Assembly: GCF_000526155.1 (NCBI RefSeq)
Contig: NZ_JAFN01000001.1
Coordinates: 2,257,014 to 2,321,013 of the forward strand
DNA: 64,000 bases
Direction of reading: 5' to 3'
Source: Deferrisoma camini S3R1
GTDB taxonomy: Bacteria; Desulfobacterota; Deferrisomatia; Deferrisomatales; Deferrisomataceae
In this document: positions 48,953 to 58,134 of the stretch, piece by piece
Numbering within the stretch: position 1 is the first letter of the stretch
How the letters are laid out: every line of letters starts with the position of its first letter
The notes under the pieces: model-generated
The model's input: only the letters and a program-made list of their open reading frames with translations
Databases searched by the model: none
Told to the model about the DNA's origin: nothing
Position numbers and translations under genes: made by a program

Positions 48953-51900
48953 CTAATGACACGCGGTGCACAGGGTGTTGTCCGTGTCCCGCAGCCGCAG
49001 CATGTTGTTGTCGGGGATCTCGGTGTACGTTCCGCCGCCTCCCGACCCCACGTCCACGGCCAGATCGGTCCCGTGGGGCTGGTGGCAGGTGGTGCAGGCC
49101 AGCTCCACGGCCTGGCCCGGGAAGATGTCGTCCAATCGGGGCAGGTCCACCTGGGTCGGGTTTCCGACGGCGGTGTAAGTGGTGTCGGACCAGTACATGA
49201 CGAACTCGTCCACGTCCCCCTCGCCGCCTGCGGGCACGTCGTAGTTCACCCCGGTGGGCTCGTTGTAGGCCCGGGTGAACGAGATCCCTGAGGGGTGGTG
49301 AAGGGGGTTTCCGTTGGGAGCCGTGTCGTTGTAGGCGGTGTGGCAGCGGGTGCACAGGCCACTCACATCGTCGGCGGCCTGGAGCGTCTGGGTCCGCAGG
49401 CGTTGAAGCGTTGCCGAGGCCGCCGGAAAATGGGGGAGCGTGTTGTCGTGGCAGGCGGTGCAGTCGATGGGCGTGGTCACGCCGGGGGCCGAGTCGATGA
49501 ACGGGTCCTCGGTCTGGATCGCGGCATCGCCGTGACCGCCCCGCGAGTACCCCGAGGGTGTGGCGTAATACACCCGGGCCGCGTCCGGGGCGAGTTTGGA
49601 GGTGTACACGGCCGTGTCGTTCCGGTCATACAGCCGGATCTCGGCCTGGCTGTCGAGCCCGTCGTGGCACCCCGCGCAGGCCTGGCTCCGGCCCAACCCG
49701 TCGGAGTCCCCCGTGCCGTCCCCGGCGGAAGCCAGGTTCCAGTGGAGCCCCTCTGCGCTGGACGGATTGCCGTGGCAGTCCACCCCGGTGCAGGTGCTGT
49801 CCGCCGGATCCACCGCGTCCCCCGGCGGCGTGGTGGGCAGGGGGTTCCCGCCGTAGGCGCCCGTGGCCGGATCTCCTGTCATCCCGTCCCAGGAGCTCAG
49901 GGTCCGCGGCTTCAGGTCCACGAAGGCCCGGCTCAGAATGCTCCACGTCCCGCCCAGTTCACCCGACTGGGCGTGGTTGTTGCCGGAGCCGGCATCGTCC
50001 CCGTGGCAGGGGCCGCACAGCTCCTTGGCGTTATCCGACGCGGGGAACTTGCCCAGGAGGAACCTCACGTGCTCGATATGGGCCCCGCCCCCGCCGGTGT
50101 AGTTCTCGGCCACCAGGTTCGGATCCCCCCCTTCCAGCGCCCGGGCGGCCGGGGCCGGGGGGAACCCGTGGCAGCCGTTGCAGGCGGCCTGGGGGAACCC
50201 GATCAGGCCCTGGTTCGTGGTGCCCTGCCCCTTCTTGCCCCCGTGCCGATGGCACTGGGTGCAGTTGTTCCCCACCTGGTGGTCGGTGGACAGACTCTGG
50301 CTCCGGTAGTTGTGGGACACGTTGTCGGCGCTGTTCTCCGTGGGGTTCTGGTGGCACACCGTGCACAGGTCGTCGGTGTTGTCCGTGTCGGGCTCGTCGA
50401 AGCTGTCGGTGCCCGTGGTGTTCTGGAACACGACCGCGCTCCACCAGCTCGTGTTCTTCACGTCCGCCTCGGAGTCGGTGGGGGCGTGCTTGATCTTCTT
50501 CCGGATCATGTAGATGTTGTGCTGTCCGTCGTCCGGGTCGCCCTGCCCCGAGCCGTGGGGATCGTGGCACTCCACGCAGTCCTTGAAGAAGTTCATCTGG
50601 GACTTCAGGTCGTTGCCCGCGCAGTCCGTGAGCCCGACGCTGCCCTCGTGGGTGTACACCCAGCCGTAGGTGTCCTGGGTTCCGTCGGTGCTCTGGTCGT
50701 AAAAGTGGCAGGCGTTGCAGAACCCGATCTTGGTGGTCGTGTTCTGGGCATCTTGATTGCACCAGAGCTCGGTCGACACGTCCGTGTTGTCGTGCATCTC
50801 GCCCGAGGTCCCGAAATGGGTCGTCACCCCGTCGGGGGTTTGGATCGTTCCGGTCTTGTAGTAGGTGGACCAGGGGGTGGTGTTCAGGTAGTCCGACATG
50901 TACCACGACCGGAAGTAGTTCCGGATGGGGGTGATGTTGCCCAGCCTGGGGTTCTGGGCCGGATCCGTGTAGTCGGTGTAATCGATCTCGGTGGAGTCCG
51001 CCACGCCGCCGATCGTGAACTTGATGCCGACGGTCTCCCGGGGGTACGTGGCCCCCTTCACCACGTGGCCCACGCCGTCCGCGGTCTGCCGGTCGCCGGG
51101 GAGGAGCTTGTAGGCGGTGGAGCCGTGGTAGAGGTGGCACTCCAGACACGGAACCCGGGGCTCCGGGTTGCCCGACCAGGGGAAGCTCCCCGTGATCAGC
51201 CCGTTGCCCCGGCCGTGGCCGGCCTCGAAGAAGTAGCCCCGGTTCCAGGTGCTCCCCAGGGGGTTGTTGATCTTGGGGGGAAGCCGGGTGCCCGACGGGA
51301 AGGTGACCGTTCCGTAGGTGGGATCGGTGAGGTCGAAAGAGAAGTTGATCGTGAACTCCACGTCGGTGCCTGCCCCGTCGTGGCACGACAGGCAGAACTG
51401 ATCGTAGTACTTCAGGCTTTCTCTGGTGGAGAACGTGGTCCCCCGCGAACCGGTGTAGAAGTTGCCGTCATCGTCCTTCAACATCGCGTTCGTGGGCCCG
51501 CCCCGGGTGTCGTGGCACTTGAGGCACCCGTTGTTGTCAGGAACCGTCATGTCCTGGGTGACGTCGTAGTTGATGGTGTGGAAGCTCAGGAGGTCGTTGC
51601 CCAGCACCGCCCCGATGTGGCCGAACTCGCTGTCCACGTGGTCCACGTTCGCCAGGCTCGCGGCCGAGTTCGGGTCCCGGCCGGTGGAGTGGCAGTCGAG
51701 GCATCGGAAGAAGTTGGTGTTGTGGGGGCCTTGGTGGCAGCCGCCGTTTTTCTGGAGGCAGTTCTGGCTGGTGTTGCCCACGTTGGCGTGGACGTCCGCG
51801 TGGAACGGAAACACCGGCGCGGTGGTCGCGGGATCGGGCGGGGTCACCCCTTCCACCGTGTAGGAGCCGTTGTGGCAGCCGTAGCAGACCACCCGATCGT

Positions 51901-52831
51901 TCGTCCCGTCGTAACCCGTGGTCGAGAAATTGCTCGTGCCGTAGGGGTTGGCCGGCGTGTCCGCCCCGTTGATGATCAACGCCTTGTTGTTCGCGCCGGC
52001 GCCGGCCGCCGCATGGGGATCGTGGCAGTCGTAGCACGGCAGCTTCCCGGTCAGGTTGCCCCGGGCGGCGAGGTTGTGGCCGCCCCCCGGCTGGTTGTAG
52101 GCGGTGGCCACGTCCGTCGCCGTGATCCCGGTGGAATACGGCGGGCTGGGGCTCCCGTCGTGGCACACGAAGCACAGAAGATCGCTGGACGTCAGCGTGG
52201 CCTTGGTCCAGTCCACCCCGCCCCCGCTCGAGGTGGCGCCGCCGTTGGGGCCGTACGGAGCCGTGAGCCGCGGGGGGTTGTCCGCCAGATTGTTCGCGCC
52301 CGGGTCCACCGCGCCGATCACGATGCTGTGGTGGTTGGGGTAGCCGTCGGTCGGGGACTTGGTGCACTCCGTGGCCGGGGTCAGGTCCGGTCCGGGATTC
52401 GTGGCGTTGTCCGTGTCGCCGTTGTGGCAGTCGTTACACAGGATCCGGGTGGAGATCGGGTAACTGGCGCTGTCCCCCCCCACGTCCACCGGGTGGGCGC
52501 TCCCGTTCACCCCGCCGGCCGCGGCAGCGATCTCGTTGGCGATGTCGCCCGTGGAGCTGTGGCAGTAGGAGCAGTCCAGGGGCTCTCCCCCGTTCCACTG
52601 GCCGCCACAGTAGAAGTCCGTCTGGTACAGGGCATCCTGGACATTGTCGCTCAGGATGTTCCGGGAGCCGGGAACCACCTTGGTGGAGCGCAGGGCGTGG
52701 CACGACAGGCAGGGTCGGCCGAGGGAGTGGTCGGCCCGTGCGGTTCCCGCGTAGCCCACGAGCGTCGCCAGCACTCCCCAAGCCACCACGGCCCCGCGCC
52801 CAACGGGGAAGATCCGGAGGATCCGGTTCAT
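48953..52831 (-). CDS. Large multihaem c-type cytochrome (about 23 haem sites)
   Basis: 1292 residues. Signal MNRILRIFPVGRGAVVAWGVLATLVGYAGTARA. By eye, 21 CxxCH plus CTGVDCH (CX4CH) and CLQKNGGCH (CX6CH). The last site is CTACH at the very end, in LRLRDTDNTLCTACH. Motifs such as CLSCH, CSYCHSS and CYDCHDPHA are typical of multihaem proteins of the CXXCH/doubled-CXXCH families. It lacks the N-terminal THYPPG block of the two giants, so it is a different lineage. It is likely periplasmic or outer-surface electron transfer. Confidence 0.9.
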   Translation of the reverse strand: MNRILRIFPVGRGAVVAWGVLATLVGYAGTARADHSLGRPCLSCHALRSTKVVPGSRNILSDNVQDALYQTDFYCGGQWNGGEPLDCSYCHSSTGDIANEIAAAAGGVNGSAHPVDVGGDSASYPISTRILCNDCHNGDTDNATNPGPDLTPATECTKSPTDGYPNHHSIVIGAVDPGANNLADNPPRLTAPYGPNGGATSSGGGVDWTKATLTSSDLLCFVCHDGSPSPPYSTGITATDVATAYNQPGGGHNLAARGNLTGKLPCYDCHDPHAAAGAGANNKALIINGADTPANPYGTSNFSTTGYDGTNDRVVCYGCHNGSYTVEGVTPPDPATTAPVFPFHADVHANVGNTSQNCLQKNGGCHQGPHNTNFFRCLDCHSTGRDPNSAASLANVDHVDSEFGHIGAVLGNDLLSFHTINYDVTQDMTVPDNNGCLKCHDTRGGPTNAMLKDDDGNFYTGSRGTTFSTRESLKYYDQFCLSCHDGAGTDVEFTINFSFDLTDPTYGTVTFPSGTRLPPKINNPLGSTWNRGYFFEAGHGRGNGLITGSFPWSGNPEPRVPCLECHLYHGSTAYKLLPGDRQTADGVGHVVKGATYPRETVGIKFTIGGVADSTEIDYTDYTDPAQNPRLGNITPIRNYFRSWYMSDYLNTTPWSTYYKTGTIQTPDGVTTHFGTSGEMHDNTDVSTELWCNQDAQNTTTKIGFCNACHFYDQSTDGTQDTYGWVYTHEGSVGLTDCAGNDLKSQMNFFKDCVECHDPHGSGQGDPDDGQHNIYMIRKKIKHAPTDSEADVKNTSWWSAVVFQNTTGTDSFDEPDTDNTDDLCTVCHQNPTENSADNVSHNYRSQSLSTDHQVGNNCTQCHRHGGKKGQGTTNQGLIGFPQAACNGCHGFPPAPAARALEGGDPNLVAENYTGGGGAHIEHVRFLLGKFPASDNAKELCGPCHGDDAGSGNNHAQSGELGGTWSILSRAFVDLKPRTLSSWDGMTGDPATGAYGGNPLPTTPPGDAVDPADSTCTGVDCHGNPSSAEGLHWNLASAGDGTGDSDGLGRSQACAGCHDGLDSQAEIRLYDRNDTAVYTSKLAPDAARVYYATPSGYSRGGHGDAAIQTEDPFIDSAPGVTTPIDCTACHDNTLPHFPAASATLQRLRTQTLQAADDVSGLCTRCHTAYNDTAPNGNPLHHPSGISFTRAYNEPTGVNYDVPAGGEGDVDEFVMYWSDTTYTAVGNPTQVDLPRLDDIFPGQAVELACTTCHQPHGTDLAVDVGSGGGGTYTEIPDNNMLRLRDTDNTLCTACH

Positions 52832-52851
52832 GGTCTACGCCACTCCCTCGC

Positions 52852-54144
52852 TCAGTAGCTCTTCTCGAGCCGATTCAACCCGTTGGCCGTCCCCACCCAC
52901 ACCTCTTTGCCCTTGACGAACAGGCTGGTGATCCGGTCGTCGGTCAGTCCGTCTTCCGAGTAGAAGTTCGTGAACTCGAACCCGTCGAAGAGGGCCAGCC
53001 CCTTCTTGGATCCGAACCAGACCAACCCCCCGTCCACCGCGATCGCGTTCACCGTGGAGTGGGGCAGGCCCTCGGCGATGTCGTAGATCTTCCACGAGCC
53101 GTTCTCATACACGCTCACCCCGCAACATCCGCCCAGGTAGCAGGTGCCCCCTCGTACCGCCAGGGTGTACACGAAGTTGCTCGCGATGCCGTCGGCCACC
53201 GTGAAACTCTTCCACCCCTTGCCGTCGAACCGGTAGACCCCCCGGTTGGTGGTGCCGATCCACAAGGTGCCGTCCGAAAACGCAAAGTCGGACACGTTGT
53301 TGAGCACGGTTCCCGGCTTGATCGTGCTCTTGTCCTTCCATCTCTCCCCGTCGAACGTGAGAAGCCCGCCGTGCATGGTGCGCGCCGCCACCCAGAGGAG
53401 ACCTTCGTGGATACGAAACACCGTGTTCACCAGCTTGACCTTGCCCACCTTGTCCTCGGTCCTCCAGGACACCCCGTCCCAGATGCTGATGCCCTCCTGG
53501 GTGCCCACGAACACGAGCCCCCGGTACTTGATGATGTCGGTGACCCGGTTCGAGGCGAGGCCGTCCTCCACCTTGGTGATGATCCAGTTGCCCTCCTCGA
53601 AATTGAGCCGGGCCACGCCGGCGTCCGCCGTGCCCACCCAGGCGTCCGTGTCGTCCACGTAGAGCGCGGTGATCCGGTTCGAAGGGAGCCCGTTTTCCGT
53701 GGTGTACCGCTGCACGACCCGCACATCCGGAACCGCCGCCGCCCTCTCCTCCTCGGGCTCCCCAGCGGCCTCGGGCTCAGCCCGCGCGCCCCCGGCCGCC
53801 TCTGCCGCCGGGGGAGGCGCCGGCTCCTTCCGGGGCTTCGGCTGCCGAACCTCCTCGGGTATGGGCGGGGGCAGGACCCGCGCGATGTCCTCCTGCACAA
53901 CGGGCTCCAGCCGGCGGGCCCTCCTCAGAGCCTCCTCCCACAGGTCGGCCCGCGTTCTCCCCGCCGGGGGGGGAGGCGGTTCCAGCCGAGGCTTCTCGGG
54001 GGCCTCCCGGACCTCCTTCGGCGCCGCCGCGGCAGGCTTTGGTTGGGCGGAAGGCTCCTGTTGCAACGACGGCCGAAGCCCCCCTGCACACCCCAGGAGC
54101 CCGACCGCAACTCCCACAACCGCAATCCTCAGGCGAATTCGCAT
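52852..54144 (-). CDS. Lipoprotein beta-propeller with proline-rich stalk
   Basis: 430 residues from the ATG at 54144; the open frame to 54279 lacks a signal. MRIRLRIAVVGVAVGLLGC is a lipobox signal. A Pro/Ala/Glu stalk (~25-165: QQEPSAQPKPAAAAPK, EKPRLEPPPPPAG) leads to a two-component-regulator-type propeller (~165-430). Its repeats are of the kind (T/S)xxxGLPSNRITALYVDDTDAWVGTADAGVARLN, GLASNRVTDIIKYRGLVFVGTQEGISIWDG and GIASNFVYTLAVRGG. Such propellers are found outside the membrane in sensor proteins. No kinase domain is present, so this is probably a surface binding protein placed beside the cytochrome operon. Confidence 0.85.
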   Translation of the reverse strand: MRIRLRIAVVGVAVGLLGCAGGLRPSLQQEPSAQPKPAAAAPKEVREAPEKPRLEPPPPPAGRTRADLWEEALRRARRLEPVVQEDIARVLPPPIPEEVRQPKPRKEPAPPPAAEAAGGARAEPEAAGEPEEERAAAVPDVRVVQRYTTENGLPSNRITALYVDDTDAWVGTADAGVARLNFEEGNWIITKVEDGLASNRVTDIIKYRGLVFVGTQEGISIWDGVSWRTEDKVGKVKLVNTVFRIHEGLLWVAARTMHGGLLTFDGERWKDKSTIKPGTVLNNVSDFAFSDGTLWIGTTNRGVYRFDGKGWKSFTVADGIASNFVYTLAVRGGTCYLGGCCGVSVYENGSWKIYDIAEGLPHSTVNAIAVDGGLVWFGSKKGLALFDGFEFTNFYSEDGLTDDRITSLFVKGKEVWVGTANGLNRLEKSY

Positions 54145-54257
54145 GGCCACTTCGTTTCCCCGGGCTCCGCCGCCTTCCGCGCCCCCTCCCCACGGAAACG
54201 CGGGCCGCCGCATGCCGGTCCCGTCCTCGAGAGAGCCTCGACGTTCCGTTCCCAGCT

Positions 54258-55097
54258 CTACAGATGGCACTTCAGGCACAGCTCGCTATCTTCCTCGTAC
54301 GACATCACGACATACTGCTTCTGGTCCGTCGGCATGTGGCGCGTGTGGCAGGTATCGCACGTCACATATTTGTCATCCAGAAGATCAAGTCCTTCCGGCT
54401 TTTGGTAGGCTCCCTTATACTCCGCCAGGTCCAGCTTCGGGATGACCTCCATGTTCATTCCGTCTGGATGCGTGTCTTGATACCGGATCTTGCTGTAGGT
54501 CTGTTTTCTCAGACCGAGCATCATGAGCTTTTCCTTGTATTCTTCCACCTGATCCTCCGGCACCACGATCCCCCGCAGATCCTTACCGGTCTTGACCACG
54601 TCCTCATAGGTAGCCGTTTCGAGGCAGGGGTTGGTGTCGTGGCACGCGGTGCAGTACCGATCCACCTCGGAGGACGGGAGGGGCTCGAGGCGGAGCTCGA
54701 GCTCCTCGTCCTCCCGGGGGTCCGCGATCACGATGTCGAACTTTTCGCCGTCGGAGGCCGCAACCGGGTAGAACCGCACGGGCACGTCCACGGTCACGCA
54801 CCCGATGATCAGCCCCGACTTGCTGCGCACCCGCAGGCTCACCTGGGCCGTGTGCGTGAGGGGAACCTTCTCGAACACGAACCTGCCGTCACAGTCCGTG
54901 GTGGTCACCTCGTACAACAGGCTCACCGAAACGCCGGGCGCCGGCTCCCCGGTTTCCCCGTCGACCACCCGGCCGCGCACGTCGCGGTACAGGGCCCGTT
55001 CCGGAGGCACCGCCGGCTCCGAACCAAAGGCCGTGACAGCGGCCAGCAAAAGCAGCAGCCCCCCCGCGCCCCACACCCACGTGCCGCGTCGCCCCAT
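54258..55097 (-). CDS. Three-haem cytochrome with N-terminal carboxypeptidase-regulatory-like domain
   Basis: 279 residues; GAGGTG before ATG 55097. Signal MGRRGTWVWGAGGLLLLLAAVTAFG. The first ~90 residues form a regulatory-like beta sandwich (DVRGRVVDGETGEPAPGVSVSLLYEV ... GRFVFEKVPL). Haem sites are CTACH, CDTCH and CLKCH, the last ending CHL at the C-terminus. The middle region (EYKEKLMMLGLRKQTYSKIRYQDTHPDGMN) is unfamiliar. It joins the module class of 3457-6799 to haem binding, which links the two halves of the window functionally (inference). Confidence 0.85.
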   Translation of the reverse strand: MGRRGTWVWGAGGLLLLLAAVTAFGSEPAVPPERALYRDVRGRVVDGETGEPAPGVSVSLLYEVTTTDCDGRFVFEKVPLTHTAQVSLRVRSKSGLIIGCVTVDVPVRFYPVAASDGEKFDIVIADPREDEELELRLEPLPSSEVDRYCTACHDTNPCLETATYEDVVKTGKDLRGIVVPEDQVEEYKEKLMMLGLRKQTYSKIRYQDTHPDGMNMEVIPKLDLAEYKGAYQKPEGLDLLDDKYVTCDTCHTRHMPTDQKQYVVMSYEEDSELCLKCHL

Positions 55098-55214
55098 GGT
55101 TCACCTCACTCTGGAAAAACCGCTCCGTCCCAAGAGCCCCGCTCGCCCACTCCCCCACCGGAGGCGCGCCCCATCCCGCCTGCGCCGCCGGAACGTGGCC
55201 GTCTCACCGCCCGT

Positions 55215-55745
55215 TCACTGCTTCGCCAGCAGCTCCCGAATCCTCGTTTCGAGAACCTTCTCGTCCCCCGGCCGGTAGCCCCCCTTCAACAGCGCGATGG
55301 TCCCGGCCCCGTCCACCAGCACCAACGCGGGCGTGAACGAGAAGCCGAACAACCCCGGCGTCTTGAACTCCGGATCGTGGAGAAACGGGAACTGGAACCC
55401 GAAGTGCTCCCTGTAGCGCTTTACCCGGGCGGGACTGCCCGAGTCCACGCTGATGGCCACCACCCGGATGCCGGGATATCTCTCCCGGAGCTCCTTCAGG
55501 GCCAGCAGCTCCTTGCGGCACGCGGCGCAGGAGGTCTGCATGAACACCACGGCGCCCACGCTCCCCGACAGGTAGTCCTTCACGTCCACGGTGCGCCCCC
55601 CTTCCACGTCCGGCAGATTCAGGGAGGGGAACGCCTCCCCTTGCGCATACCGCTCCGCGGCCGGGGCCGTCGCCACCCCGATCGTCATGCCCGCCAGAAG
55701 GACCACCACCCAGCACCACAGGACCCTCGCCGTTCTCTTCTCCAT
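55215..55745 (-). CDS. TlpA-like thioredoxin-fold protein (CAAC)
   Basis: 176 residues from the ATG at 55745. Membrane/export signal MEKRTARVLWCWVVVLLAGMTIGVATA. AVVFMQTSCAACRKELLAL carries the redox motif CAAC in place of the usual WCxxC. VVAISVDSGSP and FSFTPALVLVDGAG are the standard beta-strand and cis-Pro (TP) elements. The predicted role is periplasmic disulphide exchange, probably keeping cytochrome CxxCH cysteines reduced for haem ligation. It lies between two cytochrome genes. Confidence 0.85.
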   Translation of the reverse strand: MEKRTARVLWCWVVVLLAGMTIGVATAPAAERYAQGEAFPSLNLPDVEGGRTVDVKDYLSGSVGAVVFMQTSCAACRKELLALKELRERYPGIRVVAISVDSGSPARVKRYREHFGFQFPFLHDPEFKTPGLFGFSFTPALVLVDGAGTIALLKGGYRPGDEKVLETRIRELLAKQ

Positions 55746-55764
55746 CCCGATCTCTCCCGCCCGC

Positions 55765-57369
55765 TCAGTGGCTGTGGCACTCGCTGCACAGCGGATCCAG
55801 ATAATCCCAGCTCGTGGGGAACTTCCGGAGCATGGCCTGGGTGTTTTCCGTGGCCGACGGGGGATTCGGTGCGACTCCCCCCTTGTAGTCCCAGTGCGTG
55901 GTCGCCGTCCCGTGGGGATCGTGGCAGGTGAGGCACATGACCCAGCTGGAGCCCAGGGTCGGCCCGTACACCCGCTGCTCGATCGCACCGCTCGTCCCGT
56001 TGTAGAACGGGAGGATCCCCGACTCCGCGTACGCGTCCGGCGGGGTGCCCGCGCCGTTGGGGTCGCTGAACGGGTTTGCGATGTCCATGAACCCCGAGGT
56101 GTACTCCCTCCACTGGCTTATGCCCACGCCCGCGTTCGCGTGGAGCGGCTCGGTGCTCCCCGTCCAGCTGCCGTGGAAGAAATTCTTCGCCAGAATGGAG
56201 TTGTTCGGGTCCCCCAGATCCGCCTCCATGTGGCACCCGAAACAGACGCTCATCGCGAACTCGGTGGCGGTGTCGACCCCCGCCCCGAACAGCCCGTCGA
56301 TCAAGAACCGGTTCTTGGTTCCGTGGGGGTTGTGGCATCCTTGCCCCGCGCCGCCGGCCAAGCAGGTGACGTCCATCTGGTTGCCCTCGATGCTCGTGGC
56401 GTAGCCGTGACCGTTGGTCTCGTAGTAGTCGAAAAAGGGCGGTGCGTTCGTGTAGGGGGCCCCCGCGTTGACGTCCTTCGGCGGCACGGCAGGCACGACC
56501 CAGGGCGCCGCTGTCTGCTGGGTGGACGGATCGGACCGGTCCGAAGGGCCGACCTGGCCCGCGGGCACCGGCCCGTTGAACTGCTGGAACGAGGCGTTGG
56601 CCGCACCCTCGTCCACCCCGTCGTGGCACGACAGGCAGAAATCCTGATACGCCGAGTAATCGCCGGAGCGGGCCACCGGATCCCCCGCCACCTTCCCGGT
56701 GGCCGTGCGGTCGTCTGGATACACGAGAAAGGCGGCGTCACTGGGGTGCTTGGTCCCGTTGCCGTGGCACTTCTTGCACTCGTTCAGGCTGGCGTCCTCC
56801 GGCGTGTTGAAGTCGCCGTCCACCTGGTAACGGATGTTGTGCTGACTCAGGATGGTGGAGTCGTTCACGGCCCCGATGCCGTTGAAGAACCGGTCGACCT
56901 CGAAGCTCGCCTCGGTGGTGTCGTCGAACAGCCCGCCGTTGGCCGAGGTGGTGTGGCACACCAGGCAGTCGTCGTTGGGGATGACGAACGACTTCTTGTG
57001 ATCGTGGCAGGTGCTGCAGTTGTCGTACTTGGTGTCGGTGGTGTGAGGATAGGGAGGAGGCACCACCCCGGTCACCGAGTCCCAACCGCCCCCGGTGGGC
57101 AGGGTGCCGTCGTGGCAGTCCATGCACAGCCGCGCGGGATACGTCGTGTACCCCGTGTTTCCCACGCGCGCCCACAGCCGCTGATCCTGCGCTCCGTGGG
57201 GCACGTGGCACTCGGCGCACACCCCGCCGCCCGTGAATCCGTTGTCCACGAAGTCATGGGGGCTTCCGACCATGGCGGCGGGCGCGGGGGCGGCGAAGAG
57301 CCCGGCGAGAACGAGGGGGGCCCAAAGCCCCATCCGGAGAGGTCGCGGCTGCCGCTGGCCTGTTCCCAT
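55765..57369 (-). CDS. Multihaem c-type cytochrome (about ten haem sites)
   Basis: 534 residues from ATG 57369 (GGAGG upstream); the frame runs to 57426. Signal PLVLAGLFAAPAPAA. Sites CAECH, CMDCH, CSTCH, CLVCH, CKKCH, CLSCH, CFGCH, CLTCH and CSECH (CxxCH), plus CLAGGAGQGCH (CX8CH). The last site is at the end (CSECHSH). GVCAECHVPHGAQDQRLW is a typical start of doubled-CXXCH cytochromes. It is the first cytochrome of the long minus-strand block. Confidence 0.9.
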   Translation of the reverse strand: MGTGQRQPRPLRMGLWAPLVLAGLFAAPAPAAMVGSPHDFVDNGFTGGGVCAECHVPHGAQDQRLWARVGNTGYTTYPARLCMDCHDGTLPTGGGWDSVTGVVPPPYPHTTDTKYDNCSTCHDHKKSFVIPNDDCLVCHTTSANGGLFDDTTEASFEVDRFFNGIGAVNDSTILSQHNIRYQVDGDFNTPEDASLNECKKCHGNGTKHPSDAAFLVYPDDRTATGKVAGDPVARSGDYSAYQDFCLSCHDGVDEGAANASFQQFNGPVPAGQVGPSDRSDPSTQQTAAPWVVPAVPPKDVNAGAPYTNAPPFFDYYETNGHGYATSIEGNQMDVTCLAGGAGQGCHNPHGTKNRFLIDGLFGAGVDTATEFAMSVCFGCHMEADLGDPNNSILAKNFFHGSWTGSTEPLHANAGVGISQWREYTSGFMDIANPFSDPNGAGTPPDAYAESGILPFYNGTSGAIEQRVYGPTLGSSWVMCLTCHDPHGTATTHWDYKGGVAPNPPSATENTQAMLRKFPTSWDYLDPLCSECHSH

Positions 57370-57477
57370 GCTCACCCATCCTCCACCATGCAAGCTGGAG
57401 CCGGCCCCACCCCGTTTCGGGCGCACAAAACCCCGCCGGGTGACCGTGAATCACCCCGCCGTCCGACGCCTCCCCAG

Positions 57478-58134
57478 CTACAACCGGATGCCGGCCCGCT
57501 CCGCCCCCACGTACAGCACCGAATTCCGCCCCCCGAAGCCGTCGGGGATGATACCGGGCGCGTTGGGATCGGGCAACCACTTGGTCCCGTCCACCACGAA
57601 CGAGTACTGGTAGCGGCCGGGCTCGAGGCGCAGCCGGAACACCCACCGGTCCCCCTGCCGCACGGCGTCCACCGGGCCGGGGGTCCGGCCCCAGTCGTTG
57701 AAGTCCCCCACCAGACGAACCTCTCGCGCGTCGGGGTCCGCGAACTCAATGACCACCACCTGTCCCCGCTCGCCGAGCACGGCGTTCAGGCGGTGGACCT
57801 CGCGGGCCAGGAGCCCCACGAAGAACGCCAGCACCAACGCGGCCAGGGTGGTGGCCGGCCGAAGCGCCGGAAATCGCCCCCACCACCGCCTCCACCGGCC
57901 GGGGCGGGGAAGCTCCCGGAGCCGGGCCTTGACCCGGGCGGCCAGGTACGGCGGCGGCTCCGGCCGCTCCTCGCCCAGGGCCTCCAGCGCGTGCTCAAGG
58001 CGTTCCAACCCGTCCGCCAGCCGAGCGCACCGGGCGCACGCAGCCCGATGCATCTCTGCCTCTTCCCGCTCCGAGGGAGCGGCCGTCCCCTCGATCACCC
58101 GGAACCACAACGTTTCGAACCGATCACACCCCAT
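57478..58134 (-). CDS. Anti-sigma factor-like zinc-finger / CBM48 fusion
   Basis: 218 residues. MHRAACARCARLADGLERLE supplies HxxxCxxC, the ZAS zinc finger of anti-sigma factors. One transmembrane helix is at ~95-112 (TTLAALVLAFFVGLLAREV). The C-terminal ~90 residues are a carbohydrate-binding early-set domain: EVRLVGDFNDWGRT, GDRWVFRLRLEPGRYQYSFVVDGTKWLPDP, as in AMPK/glycogen-binding and CBM48. Such fusions occur beside ECF sigma factors. The sigma factor with its small secreted neighbour is at 58813-59960, so the three genes may once have been adjacent. Confidence 0.85.
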   Translation of the reverse strand: MGCDRFETLWFRVIEGTAAPSEREEAEMHRAACARCARLADGLERLEHALEALGEERPEPPPYLAARVKARLRELPRPGRWRRWWGRFPALRPATTLAALVLAFFVGLLAREVHRLNAVLGERGQVVVIEFADPDAREVRLVGDFNDWGRTPGPVDAVRQGDRWVFRLRLEPGRYQYSFVVDGTKWLPDPNAPGIIPDGFGGRNSVLYVGAERAGIRL

